Source of the DNA: Capronia americana
Taxonomy: Eukaryota > Ascomycota > Eurotiomycetes > Chaetothyriales > Herpotrichiellaceae
Assembly: GCA_016110215.1 (NCBI GenBank)
Contig: JADWQD010000003.1
Location: forward strand, 3,100,001-3,164,000
Direction: 5' to 3'
DNA length: 64,000 nt
The notes beneath the pieces are model-generated. The model had not been told where the DNA came from. It worked only from the letters and a program-made list of their open reading frames with translations, and searched no databases. Each line of letters opens with the position of its first letter. The stretch's first letter is position 1. Position numbers and translations under genes: made by a program. Positions 55,475-64,000 of this stretch are shown here, one piece after another.

Positions 55475-56773
55475 TCATATCAGTATATCACCTTCCCGAA
55501 TCCTGTATATTCCGTCTACGCCCTCTTTGTCCGCGCCTTTCATGGTGTTCAGGCCGTTCATAATCTCGCGGGCGAGTATTGTTGAGACGGCTTCTTCAGT
55601 CGGTGGAGGAAATGGCCGGGTCGAAGACGGTGACGGTGTCTGTGCAGGATCTGAGCGGCCCATCTCTCTCGTCAACCAGGTGACGCTCTTGCCTTCCAGA
55701 CCACAGGCCACAATGCGACTGAAGCCCCAAGACAGATAGCCCCTAGTCAGGGGGTCATAGGACGGTGAGCCGAGTTGAGCAGGTGTGAATGTGAAATTAT
55801 TCGTTCGCGGCTGCGTGTGAGATGATGATGGTAAAGAACCCAGCGGTGCGTCATGCACATTCAATCCAATTCCATGAGAGGTAACACCACGCGAGACCTG
55901 AACGCCGATGGCGCAGATTTTCCGATCGCTGGCCTCTGGCTCGCGTGTCGGTCCTGTCTGCCGATCCTCGCGCCGCGGCGGTGTCTGTTCGGATCCTCTT
56001 CCAGAGCTGAGCGCCCAGACTCCAGGATCATTTGTCCGCTGTGTCCTGACGCCCCATGCCCCGCACGTGCGGATGACGCTCTCCTCCAATAATCTCACCC
56101 AACAGCGTGCTGTGATGCCATGGCGCCGAAGATCAACAATGGCGTACCCTGTCACCTGTCCGGGGGCATGGTAGGTGAGAAGACCGCCACGAGGAGAAGC
56201 GTGGAACGTCGCAAGGCCGTTGGCCGAAAGGAAGGATTGCTGCTCTGGAGAGATCGGATTGGCCGCCAAGTGGCGCCGGCCAACCGTGTAGGTAGGCGGG
56301 GTGCTAAACGTGAGGAGCACAGGGTCTGGTGGGACGATATCATCGTGTTTGCGATTCTGGAATCCCAGGCCCTGATTCGACGTTGAGCTTGACGACGTAG
56401 TGCAGCTTCCGCTTCCGGGGTTAAGCGACGAAGTGTGTAGTTGATCATGCGATGCCTCCGCCGCATATGCTTGTAGCCTTGCGGCATCTGCACTGCGATA
56501 CGGTGGTCCAGTCAAAGCATCTGGTTTCCCTGGGACCAAGGGGTCTTCCCTTCCAGTGTGCTTTTCCTCGGGTCCGCATGCATGCATCTGACACCTCACT
56601 CCGCTTCGGGCCTCCCGGTCTTGAGCTGCTGCATTACCATGGCGTGCCGCTTCTGCTGCTGAAAGCCGCAACAAGTCCTTGTGTTGAAAATGCCTCTCGA
56701 GGATAGCATTCTGCAAGCGTAGCGAGTGGCTATAGGGTATAAGGCCTGGGATGTGCAAATGAGCCAAGCGCAT
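55475..56773 (-). CDS. Lipoyl(octanoyl) transferase (LipB/Lip2)
   Basis: Single exon of 432 residues. It transfers octanoate from mitochondrial acyl carrier protein to the lipoyl domains of 2-oxoacid dehydrogenases. The family block SPRGGLLTYHAPGQVTGYAIVDLRR is at about 193-217, the catalytic Lys is K285 in KICAIGVQVSRGVTSHGIGLNV, and the acyl-accepting Cys is C357 in RIVACGLEGKSV. Compared with bacterial LipB (about 210 residues) it has an insertion of about 100 residues (roughly 40-150), Ser/Ala-rich and poorly conserved, between the N-terminal strand-helix and PVLLTFSTPPTYTVGRR, and a second insertion around 255-283. A classic presequence is not obvious, although the first 35 residues are basic with one acid. 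It works downstream of malonyl-CoA:ACP transacylase, encoded at 32790-33935. Confidence 0.93.
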   Translation of the reverse strand: MRLAHLHIPGLIPYSHSLRLQNAILERHFQHKDLLRLSAAEAARHGNAAAQDREARSGVRCQMHACGPEEKHTGREDPLVPGKPDALTGPPYRSADAARLQAYAAEASHDQLHTSSLNPGSGSCTTSSSSTSNQGLGFQNRKHDDIVPPDPVLLTFSTPPTYTVGRRHLAANPISPEQQSFLSANGLATFHASPRGGLLTYHAPGQVTGYAIVDLRRHGITARCWVRLLEESVIRTCGAWGVRTQRTNDPGVWALSSGRGSEQTPPRREDRQTGPTREPEASDRKICAIGVQVSRGVTSHGIGLNVHDAPLGSLPSSSHTQPRTNNFTFTPAQLGSPSYDPLTRGYLSWGFSRIVACGLEGKSVTWLTREMGRSDPAQTPSPSSTRPFPPPTEEAVSTILAREIMNGLNTMKGADKEGVDGIYRIREGDILI

Positions 56774-58389
56774 GGCGCTGCATCACTGGTGCCCCCAGCA
56801 GCTGGCTCCCGACGCGGGCTCAAAGGTTGTTGTCGATCCGGGCGTCGAGAGCGATGGCTGCACCAGTGCTAAGAGAGTTGTACGGCTCCCGAGTGGCGAT
56901 TGCGCGAAACGGAGCGTGCATGGAAGCCCAAAGCTCCTTACCGTATAGGAAGCAAACGACGAGGGATGGAAACGATGGCTCACTGATCTCTCGCAGGGTG
57001 GTCCATAATACCGCACTGTTCAAATGGTCTGAGGTCCTAAAACTGCCCGAGCAAAAGGAGCCTTGCACGACAGGGGGCAAGCTCCTGCAACGGCCAGATA
57101 GGGCGAGGGCGTTAGCAGGGTGGATCGGGACGTCAAAGCACAAGAGGAAGAGGCAGGAAGTGGAAAGTCGTTGTACCTTGCATGGCTGCTGATGTCGAGC
57201 TGATTAAGCCTCGTCGGCATACTTGCCCGATGAAGATGCGCGCGATTTGGCCCCGACGAGGCTGGCAAGGCTGCATGCCCAGCATTCTGCCGCTTCGATC
57301 CCCGAGCGGCACCTTCCAAGACAAGCCCATCACACATATTGACTGCTACAAGGGTGCCCCTGTGCTGCCTGAATGTCAGGTCCATGTGGGCCCCTGAACT
57401 CCCTGGCGATGCCGGCAGCCTTTCGGCCTCGATGAAGCATGACAATGGCACACAGTATTCAACAGGACCGAAGTAAGCACATGTTTAGCACCATCCACGC
57501 CGCCCCGTCCGACCCGAGGCACGAATGAACCGGCGAAGTCACCACCACCGAGGCTCGACACGTCGAGCTGGTAGAGTAACTAACGCCAACCTCAAAGCCG
57601 ACGCTCATCATTCTGCCGTTGTTATCGTCCTCAGTGAGTAGGCCTGCGTCTCACCAAAGCAAAATTTACGGGCGCCCGTCCTGCTAGACCAGAATAGGTA
57701 TTTGTACACATGCAGAACGCTTGGAGCAAGGCAACGGGATTTGCTGGTGCGTTATGTAATTACGGGACACATCCGGATAGTGGAACTGCCTATTTTATCC
57801 TTTCAACAGAGGAGGAGGCTGCTGGACCGAATGGGCTCTGCTGCTATCTTCACCCCCCGCCGCCCGCGCCGTCGTGAGGAGCCTCGTGGTCGCAAACTGG
57901 GAACCTGCACTATCCCGATAGCTCGGGAGCAGACGGACGTTCGTCGAATGACCGTGCCTGCATTGCCTGCATTCCAGCAACCAGAGCCAGGGTTCTGGCA
58001 GAGGGTCGCTGCAGACATCAGCTGTCGTCCTGGGGGTCAAGATGAGTGCTGCAGGCAATACTAGTCTGATCACTCTGTGCCACCTTGAACCCGTCTGAGA
58101 CGATCAGCCATCCTTTGGACCCTGGATTATATGTAGGCCATGAACAATGCATGCCATTGCCACTCCGTCGAGGGGTCGATCGTAAGCGGCGAGTACATAT
58201 TTGAATTCCCTTGCACCTCTTCGCCGCTCACCTCTGCAGACTCGGCAAAAGGGGCGACACGACCTTGTAGCTGGAATCTATCTATACGAACAGAGACACA
58301 GCCTCGTCGTCGTCATTCGACCCTCGACCTCTCGTCGTCCACCCGGAGACCGCAGCCAGCAACCTGCCCACCCCCCCTCACCCGCCACG
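56774..58389. other. Intergenic, no gene seen (1.6 kb)
   Basis: Contains short antisense-overlapping frames only. The right end is the promoter and leader of the small gene at 58390, with a C-rich tract just before the ATG (58365-58385). Confidence 0.5.
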
Positions 58390-58669
58390 ATGAGCGCATC
58401 GCACGGCTCCACCTCTCCCCGGGAGACACCGATCGAGCCCAAGACGGTCGACACAACCGCTCCCTGGGACACCCGCCGGCTCGACCAGAAAGACACCCCT
58501 CAGGCGCTGCTCGAGGTAAGCAACCTCTCGACAAAACTCTCATCTGCCGCCCTTTAGCCCCTTTCGGTGTTTGCTGATTCGGAAGCAGTACACGGCCTAC
58601 CTGGGCCGCTGTATCGCAGGCGCCGATAACAAGCCGACCACTTCCCCCTCAGGAAGCAAGCGCAAGTGA
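58390..58669 (+). CDS. Small two-exon protein of unknown function (68 residues)
   Basis: Exons 58390-58515 and 58589-58669 are joined by a 73-nt intron (GTAAGC, branch CTGAT, acceptor GCAG) in phase 0. The product begins MSASHGSTSPRETPIEPKT and ends SPSGSKRK; the middle (DTRRLDQKDTPQALLEYTAYLGRC) is a probable amphipathic helix that spans the splice site. The ATG context CCACGATGA and the clean splice signals support a real gene, as does the coding density. I do not recognise the family; the Lys/Arg end could be a localisation signal. It could also be a small subunit or regulator too short to identify by eye. Confidence 0.65.
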
Positions 58670-59007
58670 CGGCGTGTGTACGTACATAGCCCAAGGTCGT
58701 GTCCCACATGTCTAGGATCCCCGGAGCTGGCAAAAGCCCGCCTGCTCAGTGGCTCACAGATGTGCCCAAAGTTGGGCTAAGGAAGGAGGCGTCTGGGTCG
58801 GGGTCTGGCGTGGCAGGAGCACATTGACTAAGGGGATGAATTGCAGCGATCATAATGAAAGAGAGAAATTCCCGAGGCGCACGCGTCCCGGAAGCTGGCC
58901 TTTTGCCTGATTGGGGGCTGATGGATCAAATAACAGCATGGTCGCATGTCGGGGAGGGAAAAGCCATGCTTTGTTCAGGCCAGGTTCCATTTGGGTCTAG
59001 TGATTCT
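58670..59007. other. Intergenic between converging genes
   Basis: 338 bp between the stop of the 68-residue gene and that of the minus-strand membrane protein. It should hold both terminators. No other feature is seen. Confidence 0.5.
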
Positions 59008-61269
59008 CTAGAAGTATTGCGCTGCATCAAAGTCTCGATATCGTCTCCGCAAGCCGGCTTGTGCTTCGGACTCGTCGGCAGCCCGACTGCGCTCGCTTCC
59101 GCCGTTATACCATCCTTCTCGGAACGGACGCTCTTCTCTCAGAAGGTCCTGCCCTCGGTCGAACACATCGACGTGCATCAGGCTTGCCCCGTCCGGCTCC
59201 ACACTCTGTCGCCAGCCATATGCGACGTGGGGATTCTCAAGGAGGGCCACGATTTCGTCACCACGCAAGAGGCAGCCCCGGTCGCCCAACCGGCTCAAGA
59301 AGGTGTGGTATACCTTAGCGATGGCGAGGTGGCTGTCGTCCTTGATGATTGCCTTGTTCGCCCAGAGAATGACCGCGCCCAGTGTCAGGAAGTGGATGAA
59401 CGGGATCACTCCCAGGATGGCACCCGCATATTTCCACTTCACCTTGAGCACTTGCGCCACAAACGGCTGGTCGTCACTGGTCACATTCTTCCTGTACATG
59501 AGATTCGAGCCGTCCATGATCGCAATCGCCCCCATCGTGAACTCTGAGATAAGACGGGCCATATCGGTTTCGATCGGTTGGCCGCCAAAGCTAATCTGGG
59601 ACGAGTTTGTGTAGACTGCGTATTCCGCTGTGCTGTTGAAAACAGGAGGCAGATCGCTCCATCCCAGGCTTCCAGCCAACATCCTTCCCACAAGGTTGTT
59701 GATCAAAAATTCGCTGCTCAGCTCAGGATTTTTGTCATCTTCAACTTGAGGCACCGTGTTGTTGCAGACAAAGTAAGTGCCTTCTGGAATTGTATAGCCC
59801 ATGTCGTCTTCAGACTCGCCGGGCAAGGTCGCAGCCTGGAAAGTCTGCATGTCGACGCATCGTTCCCCGCAGGTCGAGTTGAGCTTGGACATGGCTATGA
59901 GGCCGCCCGGTCCAGCCAAGGTTGGCATGGTCTGGTTGACGTCGTGCTCGCCGTCGTTGTAGATGATGTACGAGAGGTTGCCATACTGCCCTTCCTTCAC
60001 AATATACCCCGTACAATATGCTTGAGACTCGATCCACCGACTAGAAATAATCACTCGAGTGTTGTCATTCGCATTCTGGTCTTGGAAATAGTAGAACGTG
60101 AATCCGGCAAAGTCTGAGTAGAAGCTTTGTACATACTCAAGCGCAGCACTGAAGTCCAATGGGTCAATGACCACGCCTCGAATGCCCCATTGCTGGACTT
60201 GAGCCAGGTCGTATGCATAAGTCCCAGTAGACAGTGCATTCAAGTCCACTATGCTGACATTGCCCGTCCGTGTGAACAAGGTCGAAGTTGAGTCATCCAG
60301 ATTATAATTCAGGCCGATAATGCCGACCAGAATAGTTACAGCCAAGTCTAGTCCATGGTTAGCCGTGAATGCTGGGATGAGGGGGAAGGAGGAATGAAAG
60401 CCAAGAAAGTCTCTCAGGGTAACTTACGGACAAGTAGCCACGCAAAACAGATGATCTGTGTCCTGGATGGCAAGAACTTATTTCTGCTGTTGCGCGCTTT
60501 CCACAAGAGCTTCATCACGTTCATCAAGCTGTCGCAACCCATGACGAGGTCGAAAGTCTCGAGTGGCCGGTAACATATGGCCAAGATTCGCCATCTCAAC
60601 AACTTCGCATAACTTCGTAACGAGGCCGCTAGGTTCACACCCAGCAGGAGGGAGACGCCTGTTGTTAAGGCATTGAAAACTCTGCGCTCGGGCACGCTAA
60701 TTCGAGTCTTTGCGGCATATGCGTGTAGGATGCCGAAGTAAGCCAGACAGAGGGCGACTGTGTTGAAGAATTCACCGATCGTCAAGCGCCATAGACGGTG
60801 GCGTTGCTTTTTTCGGCTATACTGTCGTAGAGTATTTGGATCCGGGCCGCTCTTTTCTAATAGTTCGTGCAGTGACGGGGTGAAGGAACTTTGCAGGCGT
60901 TGCTTCCAAACGCTCAGAGACGAGTGCCTCCTTCCATCAGGCAACTGCTCCAGAGGCCGGTCCTGCGACTGCGGCAGGGGTGCGGAATCCGAGTCTTTAT
61001 GTGAGTCAGCCGACCGAAGTGCACAATGTGACAAAATCCTTACGCGAAAGAGGTTGGACGACGGCACTGATGGAGGGCTCTTCAGTGTGTGCTCTCGCAG
61101 GAGGAGATGGGGGCGGGGAAATCTCGATCGAAGGAACATCTGCCGCTTCTGCGATGCTCGTAGGATTCGGATCGTCAATCTCATGTTCATGGGCGCGACT
61201 TGGCATATCGGAATCCTCCTCGTCTCTGGTTGAGACGCGGATATAGCTTGGTGGTGCTTGAGCTGCCAT
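59008..61269 (-). CDS. Large multi-pass membrane protein, fungal, function unknown
   Basis: Three exons, complement of 61269-61044, 60994-60428 and 60347-59008; introns 49 and 80 nt (branch CTGAC in the first); 710 residues. A disordered N-terminal region (1-110, Pro/Ser-rich) is followed by membrane helices at about 165-185, 200-222, and 265-290, where the exon junction (VHLAVTILVGIIGLN) continues a helix. A long extracellular or lumenal domain (about 295-590) has many N-glycosylation sequons (NVS, NLS, NQT, NST, NNT, NSS) and paired cysteines (CTGY, CGERC, VCNN). One last helix at about 600-622 (AILGVIPFIHFLTLGAVILWA) and a basic cytoplasmic tail complete it. The layout, with cytoplasmic ends and a glycosylated loop, is familiar from uncharacterised ascomycete proteins; I know no function. 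Confidence 0.82.
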
Positions 61270-62915
61270 ATCTACACAGCTGGAACCGGTGACTACCGTG
61301 CACTCTTGCCAGCGTCGACGCTTCTGTCGCATATGAAGCGCCGCGGAGCCTCGACGGCTATTATACTCTGGAGAGCGCTGTTCTGCCTTGACTCCACATA
61401 CTTCAGGCCATCGTCTGCCACTCGAGGTGAAGCCATGCCTGGTTGCGAACCCGAATATCCTACCTATCAGAGGAACGTGGATCGCAGAACAGGCGCAGCT
61501 AGTGGCGATGTGATTGAAGGGGCGATGCGGGAATGGACCGGGTCGAACAAAGTCAAGGCGTGGCCCAGGGGCCGTTTCAAATCGAGCTTCGAATACTGTT
61601 AGATGACAGGGGGGCCTTAAATCTGCTGACAACCCTGCATGATCGACACATCATCGATGCCACAGGGCCTGGCCAGACGACCTCCGAGCGAAAGAGGAGA
61701 TGGACAGCAGTATGGCGAAAGTGGTGGCTGCGAAACATTTGGATGCTTGAATCGCAGAGCCGGAGCCAAAATTACCACCTCCTTCAAGCAGTTCGGATGC
61801 AATGCTGCCTGACTAGTAGTACGCGACGTCTCAGTCTTGAACACCGTTGTGGAGCTGTGACGAAGGCTACACACACTCACGCGATGCAGGCGCAAATCGT
61901 GCAGACGCACCAGGAAACAAGCACTGAGGCCAGCATTGGCGTAGCTTATTACATGCGGGTTATTAATCATCTGGCATCTTTCGTTCGGAGAGCCGCCGAT
62001 GTCTGAACAATGTCGCAAAAGGCAGAAACGGGAAGGAGAACACACTTCGGGGCAAAAGGTTCCGGGATGCCGGAGGCAAAAGTCACCGCCGTGCCAGGGG
62101 TCTGACTATGATTTCTATTGCTTAGCACTACGGAGTAGCCCGAATATAGAAATCACTTCTTGTGCGTGTTCATGTTGTTGAGCAATAGTATGCGTGTCGC
62201 AGCGGCCGAGGCTCATGAATGTTTGTACACGTCAAGAATAGAGAGCCACCTCGAAGGGTGCTTGACAGCGAGGAGTTGAAAAAGATATGTCAAGTCCGAC
62301 ACGAGGGCGCCAAAATGTACTGTTGTATATTTGGCTTCATGCCAAGAAAGGCCACCAGGTCGCGAGTAAGTTGAACGACACGAGTATTGCGCCCTTTGCC
62401 TCGTTCATTCTTGCCACCTCTAGATTCAGCTGGCCGGGTACGATCCTTGTCCTTGTCCCAAGTAACGCGTGGACGAAGGGGGTTCATGCGAACGCACTGT
62501 TCCCGAGCATTGCCGCCTGATAGCCGAGCCATGCTGTGGACCCACAACGAATCCTGGTGTTTGCACTCATGGTCGGGATTCAACCACACTCATGGTATGA
62601 GACTGCATAGGGGGTGTGATACCAGGATCTTGAAATGTTCAGCTGGAGCTCTTCCCAGCTGATGTGGCCCTCAGGTCGTGGCTTCGTCCGTTCCCAGGTG
62701 TGCTCTTTGGGGCCAGCTTCAACGAGTGACTGGTAGTACAGCCGCGGCCCATGCTCTGGTATCGTCCAAAGACCTTGTCGTAGATGACCGGTTCTGTTCA
62801 GTCGGCCCCCGCCACAGAGATGAAAGTCAAAGACACGGCCGACAACGCGAGGGCTGAGGCGAGGGCAGTACTCTCCGGAAGTCGCGCATGCACACTTGAG
62901 GATGCTGTCTGACCT
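61270..62915. other. Intergenic, no gene seen (1.6 kb)
   Basis: Between the start of the membrane protein gene and the 3' end of COX19. Short frames on both strands match nothing. No repeats of note. Confidence 0.5.
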
Positions 62916-63384
62916 TCAGCCCTTCTGCTTGTCATCAACGGCATTGGTTGGCTTCTCAGCCGTCCGATCCGCCTCCGCCTCTCCCTTCTGGAGAGTGAAG
63001 CCAAGATTTGACCACTCGTCCTTGGCCATAAGGCCTTTCTCCATACGACATCCCAAGTACTCCTTCGCGAGTAGTCTACATTCCTCGTTGTTCTTTCCAG
63101 GCGGATTCTGCCTTCTCAAACAGCGCAGGTAGGAAGAGATGATGTACTTGCATTCCGCATCGTGATCGAGAGGGAAAGAGCCGCGTTCTGGAGGTGTCGG
63201 CTTGTAATTCGACGCACCACCTGCAAGCGAGTCAAAAAAAGTCTTGCTTTCAACAAAGGGCGACAAAAACAATGACAAGAGCAGAATGACCTAGGCAATG
63301 CCCCATATAGCGCATGTCTGGTCTTCACAGCGCATGCCTTCAGGATCAGAATGACTTACCTCCTGGAGCTCCAAATCCAGACAT
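62916..63384 (-). CDS. COX19: Cytochrome c oxidase assembly protein COX19
   Basis: Two exons, complement of 63384-63360 and 63220-62916, with a 139-nt intron; 109 residues. Cox19 is a soluble protein of the mitochondrial intermembrane space that helps copper delivery to cytochrome oxidase. The sequence MSGFGAPGGGASNYKPTPPERGSFPLDHD fits the family start, and the twin CX9C motif is exact: C32-C42 (CKYIISSYLRC) and C56-C66 (CRLLAKEYLGC), forming two disulphides of a helical hairpin after Mia40 import. MAKDEWSNLGF is another family signature. The C-terminal 20 residues are hydrophilic and variable. The first exon codes only eight full codons, so the gene would be missed without the join. Confidence 0.95.
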
Positions 63385-64000
63385 GAGATCTCAAGAACTG
63401 ACAAACAGAAAATCTACTTCCAGATGTTAGACCTTAAAGGTCAACTGCAATGCAAGAGAAGGGTGTAAGTCGTGTGGGTCGAAAATGAAATAAGCCGAAG
63501 CAGCTCCACACTCAGTCACGTGATGAGGACTACGGTAACGATCTCTATGGCTTAAGTTACACGGCTTGAAGGGATATTGGGTCTTGGATGAAAGCCAGCT
63601 TTCTTATTCGAACGCTTGTACGACATCGGTCAGCTACCGAGGGATAGGATACTAAGCTAAGTGCCAGAGGCGGGTGCAACCCATTTCTCGCACATGGTGG
63701 TGAAACATTATTTCTCGGACGCATTTCGCGAGTCCACGCTTCTCGATCAGAGGCACTATAGTGCTGTTAGAAAGAATGATCGAAGAAGGCGAGCATCGCG
63801 GGAGTTGAAGGGAAATCAACAATATCAGTTCTCCAAGGTGATGTATGTTCCACATGAGGATTCAGCAAGAACACAGCGAAAATACATGAGATCATCAGAG
63901 CAATGCATGTACAAAAAGCGTGTTCGCATACCTTTTCTTGGAAATATCTCTCTCAGCGTAGCGGATTTACCTGTCAGTACATCTGGTCAGCGGAGGCCCC
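63385..64000. other. Upstream of COX19 to window end
   Basis: Holds the COX19 promoter. The final 300 bases contain short minus-strand frames, but nothing I can assign. Confidence 0.4.

Overview
The window reads as nuclear DNA of a filamentous ascomycete (Pezizomycotina; class not determinable from sequence alone). Genes are monocistronic and on both strands. Introns are short (mostly 45-150 nt) with GTRNGT donors, CTRAC/CTGAC branch sites close to the acceptor, and CAG/TAG/AAG acceptors. Many families are filamentous-fungal: NTF2-like secreted proteins, the STAND-type N-terminal domain, GT90/CAP10 enzymes and a GPR1/Git3-type receptor. I rebuilt exon structures by requiring in-frame joins; there is no rRNA, tRNA, CRISPR array or intact transposon that I can support.

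Layout: 1-3.8 kb, a two-exon STAND-type N-terminal-domain protein with a Pro/Ser repeat tail. 3.9-7.0 kb, two divergently transcribed Rieske-oxygenase-related genes: one keeps the [2Fe-2S] domain with a membrane anchor, the other keeps the mononuclear-iron catalytic domain. 7.2-10.4 kb, an IMPACT-family protein and an unknown protein with an acidic tail. 12.5-16.5 kb, APS kinase and an AFG1-type mitochondrial AAA ATPase. 17-20.6 kb, a large conserved unknown and a secreted NTF2-like protein. 22.3-26.6 kb, two FAD-dependent class A monooxygenases in the same orientation. 27.7-28.6 kb, a Cys-rich, GPI-anchor-like cell-surface protein. 30.9-37.3 kb, a seven-helix receptor, mitochondrial malonyl-CoA:ACP transacylase and a CHY/RING (Pirh2-like) ubiquitin ligase. 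38.2-41.5 kb, an aldo/keto reductase and a GT90 glycosyltransferase. 42.9-43.8 kb, a broken amidase. 44.4-47.7 kb, the divergent pair CWC25 and COP9 signalosome subunit 2. 51.1-53.1 kb, a seven-exon otubain-type deubiquitinase. 55.5-63.4 kb, lipoyl(octanoyl) transferase, a 68-residue unknown protein, a 710-residue membrane protein and COX19.

Most genes are housekeeping and functionally unrelated to their neighbours. Four products are mitochondrial (AFG1-like, malonyl-CoA:ACP transacylase, octanoyltransferase, COX19); the transacylase and octanoyltransferase belong to one route, mitochondrial type II fatty acid synthesis feeding lipoylation. Two genes act in ubiquitin signalling (Pirh2-like ligase, otubain), and the COP9 subunit acts in cullin deneddylation.

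The most unusual element is the divergent Rieske pair. One protein has a complete CxH/CxxH cluster motif but no visible 2-His-carboxylate iron site. Its neighbour has the full DxxxExxHxxxxH iron site but lacks the cluster loops, and the gap falls exactly at an intron. They look like two halves of one ring-hydroxylating-type oxygenase on separate polypeptides. Whether they work together is an inference that needs testing.
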